17,464 bases of DNA from Alphaproteobacteria bacterium (GCA_009694165.1 SHVP01000051.1:1-17464); one strand, 5' to 3'; shown: positions 1 through 9,162, numbered from the stretch's first letter. Notes: generated from the letters alone by a model not told the origin. Numbers and translations are program-made.

Positions 1-260
1 GAGACGTCGCCGGCGAGGGCAAGGCCAAAATATTGCATCGCCAAGTGAATCGCGCCGATCAACAGGCCTATCACGATCATCGGACCAATCATTGCGCGCG
101 GGGTGCGCAGAAAAGGCGAAAGAATCAGCGCCAGCAGCACGAACCGGACGGCCAGCGTGGCAAATGGCGGGAAATAGTCGACCGCGACCTTGGCGGCGAC
201 GAAGTTGATACCCCACGCCAGGGTGACGAAAAAAGCAAGCGCCAGGTGCGCGGGAGCCAC
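1..260 (-). CDS. EamA/DMT-family transporter (partial, 3' end outside window)
   Basis: This is the N-terminal part, about 86 residues, of a membrane transporter of the drug/metabolite (EamA) superfamily, running off the left edge. The reading begins APAHLALAFFVTLAWGINF and continues with KVAVDYFPPF, which aligns closely with the start of the neighbouring complete EamA protein (MSPRHLLFAFFVASVAGTNW, then KMAVEYIPPF). Two to three hydrophobic helices are visible. The chosen start is a GTG at 258-260, one base after the stop of the upstream paralogue, so translational coupling is likely; I see no strong Shine-Dalgarno sequence. The two genes look like a tandem duplication and are probably co-transcribed after the TerB/J-domain gene. 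Substrate unknown; members of the family export amino acids or other metabolites. The gene is too short for the usual track but the homology is clear. Confidence 0.82.
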   Translation of the reverse strand, partial: MAPAHLALAFFVTLAWGINFVAAKVAVDYFPPFATLAVRFVLLALILSPFLRTPRAMIGPMIVIGLLIGAIHLAMQYFGLALAGDV

Positions 261-261
261 G

Positions 262-1140
262 TCAGCCGCGGCTTTCAGATACGGAAACCGGGGCGTCGCG
301 ATTGGTGACGGCGATGACGGCGACACCGACGAGGGTCAACGCAGCGCCGACCAGCAACTGGGCCGTGAGAACATCTCCATAAACGACGACTCCCGACAAC
401 GCGGCGACGATCGGCATCAGCAACATCAGTGGACGGACCGCGTTAATTGGAAAGAGACGCAGCAGATGGTACCAGCCGGCATGAAAAATAAAGCCGGCGA
501 AGATGCCGTACCCCCAGCCAGCCCAGGATTGCCACGGCGCGTCGGGGACTTGTGACCACTCGGCGCTCTCGAACAGGTAGGACAGCAAATAGAGAACCGG
601 CGCCGCCGGTGCCACCATCCATACCTGCTGTTGCAGAACGCCGACGCCGCGCAGCCGACGCAGGAACAGCGACGCGATGGCCAGCGATAGAGCTGCCATC
701 AATACGGCGGCGATGGCGTCGATCTGAGCGATGCTGGCCGGATCGAACCCCATGACGACGACGCCGGCGAAGGCCAGGGCGATCGCCAGGACGCGGGCGA
801 GCGAAAGGCGCTCGCGCAGAAAGATCACTGCCAGAATGACAGAGAAGGGAACGTAAAGCTGGTTGGCAACGGCGATGGTGCCGACGTCCCGGGATAGACG
901 CAGAGCCAAAAACATGAACCCGAACTGAAGAACACCGAGGCTGAGGCTGATCGCCAGGATGGATCGCATCTGTCCGCGGAAGGCCCGCAGCCACGGCGCC
1001 AACAGGATGGCGACCAAGGTGAAGCGCAGGGCCACGGCGAGGAATGGCGGGATGTACTCGACCGCCATCTTGGTCGCCGGCCAGTTGGTCCCGGCCACCG
1101 AGGCAACAAAAAAGGCGAACAGCAGGTGGCGCGGGCTCAT
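262..1140 (-). CDS. EamA/DMT-family inner-membrane transporter
   Basis: A complete 292-residue EamA-type permease with the family's usual length and about ten hydrophobic segments, arranged as two repeats of five. It begins MSPRHLLFAFFVASVAGTNW, and the signature TNWPATKMAVEYIPP loop follows the first helix. An upstream GTG at 1173 would add 11 residues but overlaps the preceding gene; I prefer the ATG at 1140 because the family's hydrophobic N-terminus begins there and the paralogue downstream aligns from the same point. It lies 19 bp after the TerB/J-domain gene and 1 bp before a second EamA gene. Such proteins are proton- or exchange-driven exporters of small metabolites; nothing here fixes the substrate. 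Family assignment is firm, function is not. Confidence 0.88.
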   Translation of the reverse strand: MSPRHLLFAFFVASVAGTNWPATKMAVEYIPPFLAVALRFTLVAILLAPWLRAFRGQMRSILAISLSLGVLQFGFMFLALRLSRDVGTIAVANQLYVPFSVILAVIFLRERLSLARVLAIALAFAGVVVMGFDPASIAQIDAIAAVLMAALSLAIASLFLRRLRGVGVLQQQVWMVAPAAPVLYLLSYLFESAEWSQVPDAPWQSWAGWGYGIFAGFIFHAGWYHLLRLFPINAVRPLMLLMPIVAALSGVVVYGDVLTAQLLVGAALTLVGVAVIAVTNRDAPVSVSESRG

Positions 1141-1159
1141 GGTCGCCGCGGCTTGCGGG

Positions 1160-1897
1160 TCATTTGATCCCACGTTCGCGGCAAATGCGCTCGTACGCGA
1201 CGTTGATGGTCGCTAATTTCTGGTTGGCGACCGCGACGAATTCGGCGGGCATCCCCCCGGCCATCAAGCGATCCGGGTGATGTTCACGAATGAGGCGGCG
1301 ATACGCCGCTTTGATCTTATCGTTGTTGGCGTCGCGGCCGACGCCGAGGATTTGGTAGGCATCCGCCTTGTCGGGCCCGAGATGGGCCTCCCTGATCCGG
1401 GCAAACTCGCTCTCTTCCAAGCCAAAGATGCGGGCGACGTTGGCAAGATAGACGAGCTCCTCGGGGTGGACCGTGTGGTCGGCCTTGGCAATGTGGAATA
1501 GTCCGTCGAGCAGATCTTCGAGGACCTGCGGCTCGTCGCGAAACAGTTTGGCGACCTGGCGGGCATAAGCCTCGTAGCCATGGACATCGCTGCGCGCCAG
1601 ATCAAACACCCTGGCGACGTTCTGCATTTCCTCGGCCGGTACGTGGAAGACCTCCTTGAAGGCGCGCACCTCGTCCGCCGTGACAGTGCCGTCCGCCTTG
1701 GCCATCTTGGCCCCTAGCGCAATCACCGCGATGGTGAAGGCGATCTGCTTGGTCGCGTCCTCCTTGGCATGGTCGGCTTCGGCGCGGTCATGGCGGATGT
1801 CGAAGACATGCCCCGCCACGGCGCCCAACAGGGCACTGATCGGCCCACCGAGGGTAAACCCGGCGACGCCGCCAATGACCTTTCCCCAAATGCTCAC
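1160..1897 (-). CDS. DjlA-like co-chaperone: TerB domain plus C-terminal J domain
   Basis: A 245-residue protein in three parts. Residues 1-34 form a glycine-rich hydrophobic segment (VIGGVAGFTLGGPISALLG) that may anchor or associate with the membrane, as in DjlA. Residues about 50-170 are an all-helical TerB/DjlA-type domain with two similar halves, each carrying a KAD motif (67-69 and 138-140). Residues about 178-245 are a J domain with the HPD motif at 207-209, the triad that stimulates DnaK ATPase. I chose the GTG at 1895-1897, giving an N-terminus SIWGKVIGG typical of alphaproteobacterial members, over the longer reading to 1924; an AGGTAGGG sequence lies just upstream. It heads the minus-strand run into the two transporters. 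Co-chaperone role is inferred from the J domain; client proteins are unknown. Confidence 0.88.
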   Translation of the reverse strand: MSIWGKVIGGVAGFTLGGPISALLGAVAGHVFDIRHDRAEADHAKEDATKQIAFTIAVIALGAKMAKADGTVTADEVRAFKEVFHVPAEEMQNVARVFDLARSDVHGYEAYARQVAKLFRDEPQVLEDLLDGLFHIAKADHTVHPEELVYLANVARIFGLEESEFARIREAHLGPDKADAYQILGVGRDANNDKIKAAYRRLIREHHPDRLMAGGMPAEFVAVANQKLATINVAYERICRERGIK

Positions 1898-1945
1898 GCG
1901 CACCCTACCTGAAAAGGGGCGCAAGGTAGCGCGCAGCGCCGATGG

Positions 1946-1980
1946 GCGCTAGCGCGGCGGCACACCGCCGGCGTCGCTAG
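1946..1980. promoter_or_regulatory. Imperfect dyad / hairpin in divergent intergenic gap
   Basis: In the 133-bp gap between the TerB/J-domain gene (minus) and the 5-oxoprolinase gene (plus), CTAGCG (1949-1954) plus CGGCGG (1955-1960) pairs with CCGCCG (1965-1970) plus CGCTAG (1975-1980). This makes a 12-bp stem with a CACA loop and a four-base bulge at 1971-1974. A separate perfect palindrome, GCGCTAGCGC, occupies 1946-1955. There is no T-tract on either side, so it is not an ordinary intrinsic terminator. It could be a regulator site shared by the two divergent genes, or an mRNA leader hairpin of the 5-oxoprolinase gene. The structure is visible in the bases; a role is inferred. Confidence 0.4.
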
Positions 1981-2030
1981 GCCAAGCCGAGGCGTTATGC
2001 TATCGAACCGCAACACCCGGAGCCGCTCCT

Positions 2031-5000
2031 TTGTGCCCTGTCGCATCCCCGCAAGATCTCCGTTGGCAGTTCTGGATCGACCGGGGCGGCACGTTCACCG
2101 ACATCGTCGGCCGCCGGCCGGACGGCCGCTTGGTCACCCACAAGCTGCTGTCGGAAAATGACGGCCGCTATCGCGACGCCGCGGTGCAGGGGATACGCGA
2201 CCTGCTCGGGGTTGGCCCGTCGGAGCCGTTGCCGGCCGATCGCATTGGGGTGGTCAAGATGGGGACGACGGTCGCCACGAACGCGTTGCTCGAGCGCAAG
2301 GGCGAACGCACGGCACTGGTGATCACCAAGGGTTTCGGCGATCAACTGCGGATCGGCTACCAGAACCGACCGAAGCTGTTCGCCCGTCACATCGTGCTGC
2401 CCGACATGCTGTATGACCGCGTCATCGAAGCCGATGAGCGCCTGGCAGCGGATGGGACGGTTCATCGCCCGCTCGACGAGGCTCTGCTGATTCGACATTT
2501 GCGCGCAGCCCGCGTGGCGGGCATCAGCGCAGTCGCGATCGTCTTCATGCACGGCTACCGCTACCCGGATCATGAGCGGCGGGCGGCGCAGCTCGCCCAG
2601 GATCTCGGGTTCACCCAGGTCTCGACGTCGCACCAAGTCAGTCCGCTGATGAAGATCGTCAGCCGGGGCGATACGACGGTCGCCGACGCCTATCTCTCGC
2701 CGGTACTGCGCCGTTATGTCGATCGCCTCAAGACCGACCTGGGCGGCGCGCGCCTCCTGTTCATGCAGTCGAACGGGGGCTTGGCCGAGGCCGGATTCTT
2801 TGCCGGCAAGGACGCCATTCTGTCGGGCCCGGCCGGCGGAGTCGTCGGTGCCGTCCGCAGCAGCGCCGCCGCCGGGTTCGACCGCGTTATCGCGTTCGAC
2901 ATGGGCGGCACGTCGACCGACGTTTCGCATTTCAGCGGCGAGTTCGAACGGACGTTCGAGGCCGAGGTCGCTGGCGTGCGTCTGCGGGCACCGATGCTGG
3001 CCATCCACACGGTGGCGGCCGGGGGTGGCTCGATCCTGCGCTTCGACGGGGCGCGCTTTCGCGTCGGCCCGGATTCGGCCGGGGCCAATCCGGGCCCGGC
3101 GAGCTACCGGCGCGGCGGCCCGCTCACCGTCACCGACGCCAACCTCTGTGTCGGCAAGCTGCAGCCGGATCGCTTTCCGCGCATATTTGGTCCGCTCGGC
3201 GACGAGCCCCTCGACGCCGACGTCGTGCGCCGACGCTTTGCGGATCTGGCCGGGGAAATCCACGCCGCGACCGGCAGCGCGCCCGCGCCCGAGGAGGTGG
3301 CCGCCGGATTCATCGCCGTCGCCGTCGCGAACATGGGCAATGCCATCAAGAAAATCTCGGTCCAGCGCGGCCACGACGTGACGAACTATGCGCTGTGCTG
3401 CTTCGGCGGGGCGGGCGGCCAGCACGCCTGCCTAGTGGCGGATGCTTTGGGAATGAGCCGGGTGTTCATCCACCCGTTCGCCAGCCTACTGTCCGCCCTT
3501 GGCATCGGGCTTGCCGAGCAAAGCACGATTCGCGAACGCGCCATCGAACGCCCGCTCGACGACGACGCCGTGGCAGAGCTGGCACCCGCCTTCGCCGAGT
3601 TGGCACGCGCTGCGCGCGACACCTTGCAACGCCAGGGAGTCGAGAGCCATCGCGTCACTGAACGTCGCATGGCTCACTTGCGCTACGAGGGGACGGACGC
3701 CGCCCTCGTAGTCCCCTCAGGCGATCGCGTTCAACTCGAGGAGCGCTTCGCCGCTGCCCACCGGCAAAATTATGGTTTCGTGTCGACCGGGCGGCGGCTG
3801 ATCATCGAAGCCATCAGTCTGCTTGCCACCGAGGCGGCGCAAGCAGCCTACATGGGAACGGCGGCGCCGGTGCCGCGCGTTGCCATGCCGGCGGGCACGA
3901 CGGTCCGGCTCTATACGGAAGGGGGGTGGCACGACGCACCGCTGGTCGAGCGCGATCGGTTGCCCCTCGATCGCCCGCTGGCTGGACCGGCCCTGATCGT
4001 CGAACCCCACTCGACGATCGTGGTCGAACCTGGCTGGCAGGCTGCCCGCACGGCCCGCAACGAATTGATCCTGACGCGAACCGTCGCGAAGGCGCGGCCG
4101 CATGCCATGGGAACGGCCGCCGACCCGGTGACGTTGGAGATATTCAACAATCTGTTCGTCGCCATCGCGGATCAGATGGGGTTGACCCTCCAAAACACCG
4201 CCTCGTCGGTCAACATCAAAGAGCGCCTCGACTTCTCGTGCGCGATTTTCGATGCCGCCGGGAATCTCGTCGCCAATGCCCCGCATTTGCCGGTTCATCT
4301 TGGCTCGATGGGAGCAAGCGTTCGCGCCGTGATCCGCGCCCATGGCCCGCACATGAAGCCGGGCGAGGTCTTCGTTCTCAACGCCCCTTACAACGGCGGC
4401 ACACATCTCCCCGACGTCACGGTGATCACGCCGATCTTCGACCGGGCCGGCGGGCAGTTGCTGTTTATCACCGGCAGCCGCGGTCACCACGCCGATATCG
4501 GCGGGCTGACACCGGGATCGATGCCGCCGCATTCGCGGACCGTCGAGGAAGAGGGCGTCCTGTTCGACAACGTCCGCCTGGTCGCGGACGGCCGCATGCG
4601 CGAAGCGGCGATGCGCGCCATCCTGGCGAGCGGACCGTACCCGGCCCGGAATCCCGATCAGAATCTCGCGGATCTACGGGCGCAGGTAGCAGCCAACGAG
4701 CGCGGCGGCCAGGAGCTGCATCGCATGATCGAGCATTTTGGTTTGCCGGTCGTGCAGGCCTACATGAAACACGTCCAGGACAACGCCGAGGAAAGCGTCC
4801 GGCGCGTGATTGGCGTGCTGCGCAGCGGCTCGTTCCGGTACGAGTTCGACGACGGTTCGGTGATTGCCGTCTCGGTGGCCATCGATCAGCCGGGCCGATC
4901 GGCGATCATCGATTTCACCGGCACCTCGGCGCAACACCCGGGCAACTTCAACGCCCCACAGGCAGTGACGACGGCAGCCGTCCTCTACGTCTTCCGGTCG

Positions 5001-5654
5001 CTGATCGATGACGACATTCCGCTCAACGAAGGCTGCCTGAAGCCGCTGCGCATCGTCATCCCGGAAGGCTCGATGCTGGCGCCGGTCTACCCTGCCGCGG
5101 TCGTGGCCGGCAACGTCGAGACTTCACAAAACATCACCGATGCCCTCTATGGTGCCCTCGGCGCGCTGGCGGGGTCACAAGGAACCATGAACAACTTCAC
5201 GTTCGGGAACGAGCGCTGGCAGTACTACGAAACCATCGCCGGCGGATCGGGGGCCGGCCCCGGCTTCGACGGCACCGCCGCCGTGCAAGTGCATATGACC
5301 AATACGAGGATTACCGATCCGGAAGTGCTCGAGTGGCGCTTTCCGGTCATGATCGAGTCCCATCGCATCCGGGTGGCGTCCGGCGGAGCGGGGCGTTGGC
5401 GAGGCGGTGACGGCACCGAGCGTCGCATCCGCTTCCTCGCGCCCATGACCGCGGCTATTCTCGCCAGCCACCGTCACGTCCCTCCGTTCGGATTGGCCGG
5501 CGGCCAACCGGGCCAGTGCGGCCGCAACTGGGTTGAACGCGCGGATGGGCGCGTGACGGGCGACCCCAGCGGCTGCTGGCAAGTAAGCGTTGAACCGGGC
5601 GATGTTTTCGTTGTTCAAACTCCGACGGGGGGCGGCTTTGGCGAGCATGGGTAG
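2031..5654 (+). CDS. 5-oxoprolinase, ATP-dependent (fused HyuA-HyuB type)
   Basis: A 1207-residue protein of the full-length fused 5-oxoprolinase type (EC 3.5.2.9), which opens 5-oxo-L-proline to glutamate with ATP. The HyuA half (about 10-680) has two actin-like phosphate loops, DRGGTFTD at 17-24 and DMGGTSTD starting at 290, plus [17 protein letters not shown] and FGGAGGQHA. The HyuB half starts at Met693 with [10 protein letters not shown], then [27 protein letters not shown] and [10 protein letters not shown] (816-825). The IKERLDFS and RGHHADIGG motifs fit 5-oxoprolinase better than a plain N-methylhydantoinase, but related amidohydrolases cannot be excluded without alignment. The start is a TTG with GGAG eight bases upstream (2019-2022); no ATG or GTG fits this frame before the conserved WQFWIDRGG. 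The next gene follows after 15 bp. A 476-codon antisense frame over its 5' part is a high-GC shadow. Confidence 0.9.
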   Translation: MCPVASPQDLRWQFWIDRGGTFTDIVGRRPDGRLVTHKLLSENDGRYRDAAVQGIRDLLGVGPSEPLPADRIGVVKMGTTVATNALLERKGERTALVITKGFGDQLRIGYQNRPKLFARHIVLPDMLYDRVIEADERLAADGTVHRPLDEALLIRHLRAARVAGISAVAIVFMHGYRYPDHERRAAQLAQDLGFTQVSTSHQVSPLMKIVSRGDTTVADAYLSPVLRRYVDRLKTDLGGARLLFMQSNGGLAEAGFFAGKDAILSGPAGGVVGAVRSSAAAGFDRVIAFDMGGTSTDVSHFSGEFERTFEAEVAGVRLRAPMLAIHTVAAGGGSILRFDGARFRVGPDSAGANPGPASYRRGGPLTVTDANLCVGKLQPDRFPRIFGPLGDEPLDADVVRRRFADLAGEIHAATGSAPAPEEVAAGFIAVAVANMGNAIKKISVQRGHDVTNYALCCFGGAGGQHACLVADALGMSRVFIHPFASLLSALGIGLAEQSTIRERAIERPLDDDAVAELAPAFAELARAARDTLQRQGVESHRVTERRMAHLRYEGTDAALVVPSGDRVQLEERFAAAHRQNYGFVSTGRRLIIEAISLLATEAAQAAYMGTAAPVPRVAMPAGTTVRLYTEGGWHDAPLVERDRLPLDRPLAGPALIVEPHSTIVVEPGWQAARTARNELILTRTVAKARPHAMGTAADPVTLEIFNNLFVAIADQMGLTLQNTASSVNIKERLDFSCAIFDAAGNLVANAPHLPVHLGSMGASVRAVIRAHGPHMKPGEVFVLNAPYNGGTHLPDVTVITPIFDRAGGQLLFITGSRGHHADIGGLTPGSMPPHSRTVEEEGVLFDNVRLVADGRMREAAMRAILASGPYPARNPDQNLADLRAQVAANERGGQELHRMIEHFGLPVVQAYMKHVQDNAEESVRRVIGVLRSGSFRYEFDDGSVIAVSVAIDQPGRSAIIDFTGTSAQHPGNFNAPQAVTTAAVLYVFRSLIDDDIPLNEGCLKPLRIVIPEGSMLAPVYPAAVVAGNVETSQNITDALYGALGALAGSQGTMNNFTFGNERWQYYETIAGGSGAGPGFDGTAAVQVHMTNTRITDPEVLEWRFPVMIESHRIRVASGGAGRWRGGDGTERRIRFLAPMTAAILASHRHVPPFGLAGGQPGQCGRNWVERADGRVTGDPSGCWQVSVEPGDVFVVQTPTGGGFGEHG

Positions 5655-5669
5655 GCGTGGTGGTAGTGG

Positions 5670-6704
5670 ATGCCGGTGACTGAGGCACCGTCACTGGAAG
5701 GTCAGGATAAGCGCGCGTTCTTCCGCGGACGCCATAAGGAGCCACAGGGCGCAGACCGGCCGGCGATCGATTCCCGCTTCCACGAATTTTCTGGTTGGCG
5801 GTGGGGCAGTTTTCTCAACGCCGAAGGCGTGAAATTGCGCTTCGGCTGGGCCGATCCATCCGGCCCGATCCGCGCTACCGTTGTCACCCTGCCGGGCTTC
5901 GGCGGGTTCGCCGAGCAGTGGTTCGAGTTGTTCAACGACTTGCTCGCCCGCGGGTTTGCGGTCCGTCATCTGGATTGGCGCGGCCAAGGTGGCTCGCAGC
6001 GCTATCTCAAAAACCCTCACAAGATGCATTCGACCGGCTATGACAAGGATGTGGCCGACCTGCAGCGCTTCATCAACCGGGCGATGCGCCGCGACACGTC
6101 GAAGCCGATGTTCGTGGTCGCCCATTCGATGGGGGCCCACATCGCCCTCCGCTACGTCAGCCAGCACCCCGGTCGTTTCGCCTTCGCCGTCTTCACGGCG
6201 CCGATGTTCCAGTTGCGCAACCTGGCGCGCCTGCCGCGACTGTCGCACAACGTCGTCCGCGCGATGGTGGCACTCGGCCTCGCCGAGCGATATGTGCTCG
6301 GGCAATCGGACTGGATCTTCCGCCCCGAATATTCGGTCGAGATCAGCAAGTTGTCTCAGGATCCGATCCGCTATCGCATCGGCCAACTCTATTTCTTGCA
6401 CAAACCCGAGCTACGCGTCGGCGGCGCAACATGGCGGTGGTTGCTGCACTCGCTGCGTTCGATCCGCGAGGTCAACTCAGAACAGTTCCTGAAGAGCGTC
6501 GCGACGCCGATCCTGATCGCCACCGGTGGCAAGGACGAACATGTCGACAACAACGCCATCGTGCGCGCCGCCCGTTTGTTGCCCCAGGCGCGCTTGGTTC
6601 CGTTCGCCGAAGCCAAGCACGATCTTTGGCTGGAGAAAGACGAGATTCGCAGCGCCCTGTTGGCGCAACTCGATGCCTTCGCGGCCGCTCAGCTGTCGGG
6701 GTGA
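5670..6704 (+). CDS. Alpha/beta hydrolase, lysophospholipase/monoacylglycerol-lipase-like (cytosolic)
   Basis: A 344-residue serine hydrolase of the alpha/beta fold. The core has the oxyanion-region strand LPGFGGFAEQW, the DWRGQGGS loop, and the nucleophile elbow AHSMGAH with Ser153. The acid is probably Asp289 in GGKDEHVD and the base His317 in AKHDLW, giving a complete triad. The HSMG elbow and DWRGQGGSQRY stretch resemble PldB-type lysophospholipases and monoacylglycerol lipases. The N-terminus (about 30 residues) is charged with no signal peptide, so it is probably cytosolic. It starts 15 bp after the 5-oxoprolinase stop and is likely co-transcribed. Its last 16 bases overlap the convergent PrpD-family gene. 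It is clearly paralogous to the hydrolase at 8122-9162: they share GWRWG near the N-terminus, the QDPIR motif, and near-identical spacing of the catalytic residues. Substrate is not determinable. Confidence 0.87.
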   Translation: MPVTEAPSLEGQDKRAFFRGRHKEPQGADRPAIDSRFHEFSGWRWGSFLNAEGVKLRFGWADPSGPIRATVVTLPGFGGFAEQWFELFNDLLARGFAVRHLDWRGQGGSQRYLKNPHKMHSTGYDKDVADLQRFINRAMRRDTSKPMFVVAHSMGAHIALRYVSQHPGRFAFAVFTAPMFQLRNLARLPRLSHNVVRAMVALGLAERYVLGQSDWIFRPEYSVEISKLSQDPIRYRIGQLYFLHKPELRVGGATWRWLLHSLRSIREVNSEQFLKSVATPILIATGGKDEHVDNNAIVRAARLLPQARLVPFAEAKHDLWLEKDEIRSALLAQLDAFAAAQLSG

Positions 6705-8047
6705 CGGCGGGCGGCATCGAGGATGGCGGCGATCGGTTCCCTCGGGTCCATCAGCAGGATACGGTCCCAAAGCGCGGCGGCCGCCTCGGCGCCAAGCCGC
6801 GGCCCGACATAACGCAGGAACTTGGCCTGCTGTTGGCTCTCCGTCATCGGCAAGTCCGGATCGCCGGGAATGCGGGTGACGACGAACGTCTCGTGGTCCG
6901 ACGCCGTCTCGACCGTGAGCCACGCCTCGCGCGGGCCTGTCTGGTGGCGCGCCGGTTGAATGGTAACCAGCGCCTCGAGGCGCCGCACTTCGGGATCGGC
7001 CAGCGCCGACTGGGTGTAGGCCTCCGGCCCGAGATCACCATGAACGAGCGTGTGAGCGAGCCCATAGCTCAGACTGAATTGTGCCTGGATGGCCGTGCGT
7101 GGCCCGCGGTTGGCACAGTAGCGAATCGCTTCGTCATAGATGTCGAGCCGAAGTCGGGTGATTGATTCGGTGGGGTGGCCGCGGGCGCGCCAGGCAAGGG
7201 CCGTATGGGCTCCATAGTGAACGTGGCGAACGGCGGCGAACGGCTTCACATATCCGTCGAGCAGAAGCCACGTGCCCGCCTCGGCAAGGCGCGCCTGCCG
7301 GCTCTGGCCCATCAGCGAAAGGCGATCGGTCTCCTCGAGAGCGCCGCTCGGCGCGCCGACACCGGCCTGCGCCGCCAGCGCGATAGCAACGCCCTGCGAC
7401 GCCGCGTGGGCCGCATAGGTATTGCGAGCGGTCTTGCCCTCGGTCACCGGCAGGTAGAGCCCGAACGGCATCTGGCAGGCGGCGATGCCGATCGCCGTTT
7501 CCAATTGTTGGGCCGAGACGTCGCCCTCGGACAGCAAGCAGCGGCAGGCCCCGACCGCCGCGTAGAGACCCCAGCCGCCATCGACGTGCATTCCCGGTCG
7601 GATGCGCATGACCTCGCCGAGGCGGCCACCGATCTCGTAGCCGACGACGATCGCGCGCAGCACCGCCCCCAGCGACCGGCCAAGCACCGTGCCTACGGCC
7701 AGGGCCGGGGGAACGGCATGCAGCCCGGGGCGGCCGTGCGCGCGGGCGAGGCCCTCACAGGCTTCATCCCAACAAGCGGCGGTGGTCATCGCGTAAGCGG
7801 CAGCGGCAGGAGCGAGAAGGCGGGCCGATCCTGGAACCGGCACCGGCCCGCGTTCGAGGTGGCCCAATCCATCGATGAGCGCCGCCACCTCCGGCTTGGC
7901 GGCGCCGGCGATGCAACAGGCCAGGGTGTCGGCCAACATCAGGCGAACTTTGCCGGCCACGGCAGCGTCGGCGAGGGGATCGCTCGTGGCAAGCCACCGA
8001 AGGACCGGTGCCAGCTGGTCGGCGACCGGAGGGAATGGCGAGGGCAT
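6689..8047 (-). CDS. MmgE/PrpD-family protein
   Basis: A 452-residue member of the MmgE/PrpD family, which includes 2-methylcitrate dehydratase and cis-aconitate decarboxylase. Length is normal for the family. The helical N-terminal part has the expected LADTLACCIAGA stretch, then HAVPPALAVG and VVGYEIGGRLGE; a KPFAAVRHVHYGAHTA segment matches the conserved KPY..CRY.H region of the second domain. The frame opens to 8284 but I take ATG 8047, because the upstream 79 residues are arginine-rich and unlike the family, and they would overlap the divergent hydrolase gene. It stands alone on the minus strand between two paralogous hydrolases; a 74-bp gap separates it from the divergent one. Many PrpD-like proteins have no proven substrate, and no prpB or prpC is present, so a methylcitrate-cycle role is not supported. 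Confidence 0.85.
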   Translation of the reverse strand: MPSPFPPVADQLAPVLRWLATSDPLADAAVAGKVRLMLADTLACCIAGAAKPEVAALIDGLGHLERGPVPVPGSARLLAPAAAAYAMTTAACWDEACEGLARAHGRPGLHAVPPALAVGTVLGRSLGAVLRAIVVGYEIGGRLGEVMRIRPGMHVDGGWGLYAAVGACRCLLSEGDVSAQQLETAIGIAACQMPFGLYLPVTEGKTARNTYAAHAASQGVAIALAAQAGVGAPSGALEETDRLSLMGQSRQARLAEAGTWLLLDGYVKPFAAVRHVHYGAHTALAWRARGHPTESITRLRLDIYDEAIRYCANRGPRTAIQAQFSLSYGLAHTLVHGDLGPEAYTQSALADPEVRRLEALVTIQPARHQTGPREAWLTVETASDHETFVVTRIPGDPDLPMTESQQQAKFLRYVGPRLGAEAAAALWDRILLMDPREPIAAILDAARRHPDS

Positions 8048-8121
8048 ATCGCAGTCTAACCCGTCGGTTCGGGGAGTTCCTTGCGCTTGCTTGACCTCCC
8101 GCTCCCCCCCATGATTTGGCC

Positions 8122-9162
8122 ATGGGACGGTGCCGACGCTGCAACGCCACCGCCGGGGTGGCAATCGTCGCTTTTTTTGTGGCCGTGATGTCAACAGCTG
8201 GCGCTCAGCCCGTGTCGATCGACCCCCGCTTTTCCGAGCCCGAGGGATGGCGGTGGGGTGAATTCCGCAATAGCGACGGCGCACGCATCCGCTTCGGCTC
8301 CCTCGCCCCTGCCAATCCCATCGCGACAGCGGTTCTCGTCGGCGGTTTCGGCGAGTTCTCGGAGAAATATTTCGAGGTCGTCCGCAACCTGCTCGCCCGT
8401 CGGATTGCCGTCTGGCAGATGGACTGGCGGGGCCAGGGCGGCTCCGAGCGCTATCTCGCCAACCCCAACAAGCCCTTCGCCGCCGGCTATCACCGCGACG
8501 TCGCCGACCTGCACCAATTCGCGTCGACGGTGGTGCGGCGTCCGTCCGGCGGCGCCTTCTTCCTGATCGCCCATTCGATGGGCGGCCACATCGGGTTGCG
8601 CTATCTGCACGATTTTCCCGCGACGTTCGATTTCGCCGTCTTGACGGCGCCGATGATCAACATCAAAGAGCGCGGAGGCATTCCCCTCTGGGCGGCGCGC
8701 GCACTCGCCCTGGTCGCGCGCAATCTGGGCTTCGCCGAAGCCTACCTGCCCGGCGGCGGCGATTGGTCGTTCGATCCGACCTTTGCCGTCGAGCAAAGCA
8801 CCATGTCGCAGGACCCGATTCGTTTTCGGGTGGCGCGCGACTATCAACAACTGAAACCTAAACTCCGCCTTGGCGGGACCACCTTCGGCTGGTTGGACAA
8901 CGCCTTCCGCTCGATCACCCTGCTCAACGAGGACTCCTACCTGCGGACAGTCCGCACCCCGATTCTGATGGGCACGCCCCTCAAGGAGCAGGTCGTCCAG
9001 GCCGACGCCGAAGAGCGCGCCTGCCAACTCATGCCGCGCTGCGAGCAGATGCCGCTGCCGAACGCGAAACATGAAATCTGGATGGAGCGTGACGAATACC
9101 GCGACGCCTGGTTGGCGGCGTTTGATCGTTATCTCGCCGCCCGGCTGCTGCAACGGCGCTAG
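8122..9162 (+). CDS. Alpha/beta hydrolase paralogue with signal peptide
   Basis: A 346-residue paralogue of the hydrolase at 5670-6704. The N-terminus has basic residues (GRCRR), a hydrophobic core (GVAIVAFFVAVMSTAGA) and a plausible signal-peptidase site after AGA, before QPVS, so the enzyme is probably exported to the periplasm or beyond. The mature part has DWRGQGGSERY, the nucleophile elbow AHSMGGH with Ser152, and His317 in AKHEIWME. Where the paralogue has the acid Asp289, this protein has Glu289 (PLKEQVV). Glu can serve in some hydrolases, so activity is possible but not assured. Start: ATG 8122; the TTG at 8116 is in frame but adds only two residues. No convincing Shine-Dalgarno is visible. 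Its stop overlaps that of the convergent carbinolamine dehydratase gene. Confidence 0.84.
   Translation: MGRCRRCNATAGVAIVAFFVAVMSTAGAQPVSIDPRFSEPEGWRWGEFRNSDGARIRFGSLAPANPIATAVLVGGFGEFSEKYFEVVRNLLARRIAVWQMDWRGQGGSERYLANPNKPFAAGYHRDVADLHQFASTVVRRPSGGAFFLIAHSMGGHIGLRYLHDFPATFDFAVLTAPMINIKERGGIPLWAARALALVARNLGFAEAYLPGGGDWSFDPTFAVEQSTMSQDPIRFRVARDYQQLKPKLRLGGTTFGWLDNAFRSITLLNEDSYLRTVRTPILMGTPLKEQVVQADAEERACQLMPRCEQMPLPNAKHEIWMERDEYRDAWLAAFDRYLAARLLQRR

Noticed and set aside
1990..2003. TATGCT as a -10 element before the 5-oxoprolinase gene
   Set aside because: No matching -35 at the right spacing; one weak hexamer is not enough.
1995..3425. 476-codon antisense reading frame over the 5-oxoprolinase gene
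   Set aside because: It is wholly antisense to a well-conserved enzyme, is Arg/Ala-rich with no family motif, and long antisense frames are normal in GC-rich codon-biased genes.
8091..8121. TTGACC followed by ATTTGG as promoter for the exported hydrolase
   Set aside because: The -10 match is poor, and a start site would fall almost on or after the start codon.
8048..8284. N-terminal 79-residue extension of the PrpD-family protein
   Set aside because: The added part is Arg-rich and unlike the family, and it would overlap the divergent hydrolase gene's start.
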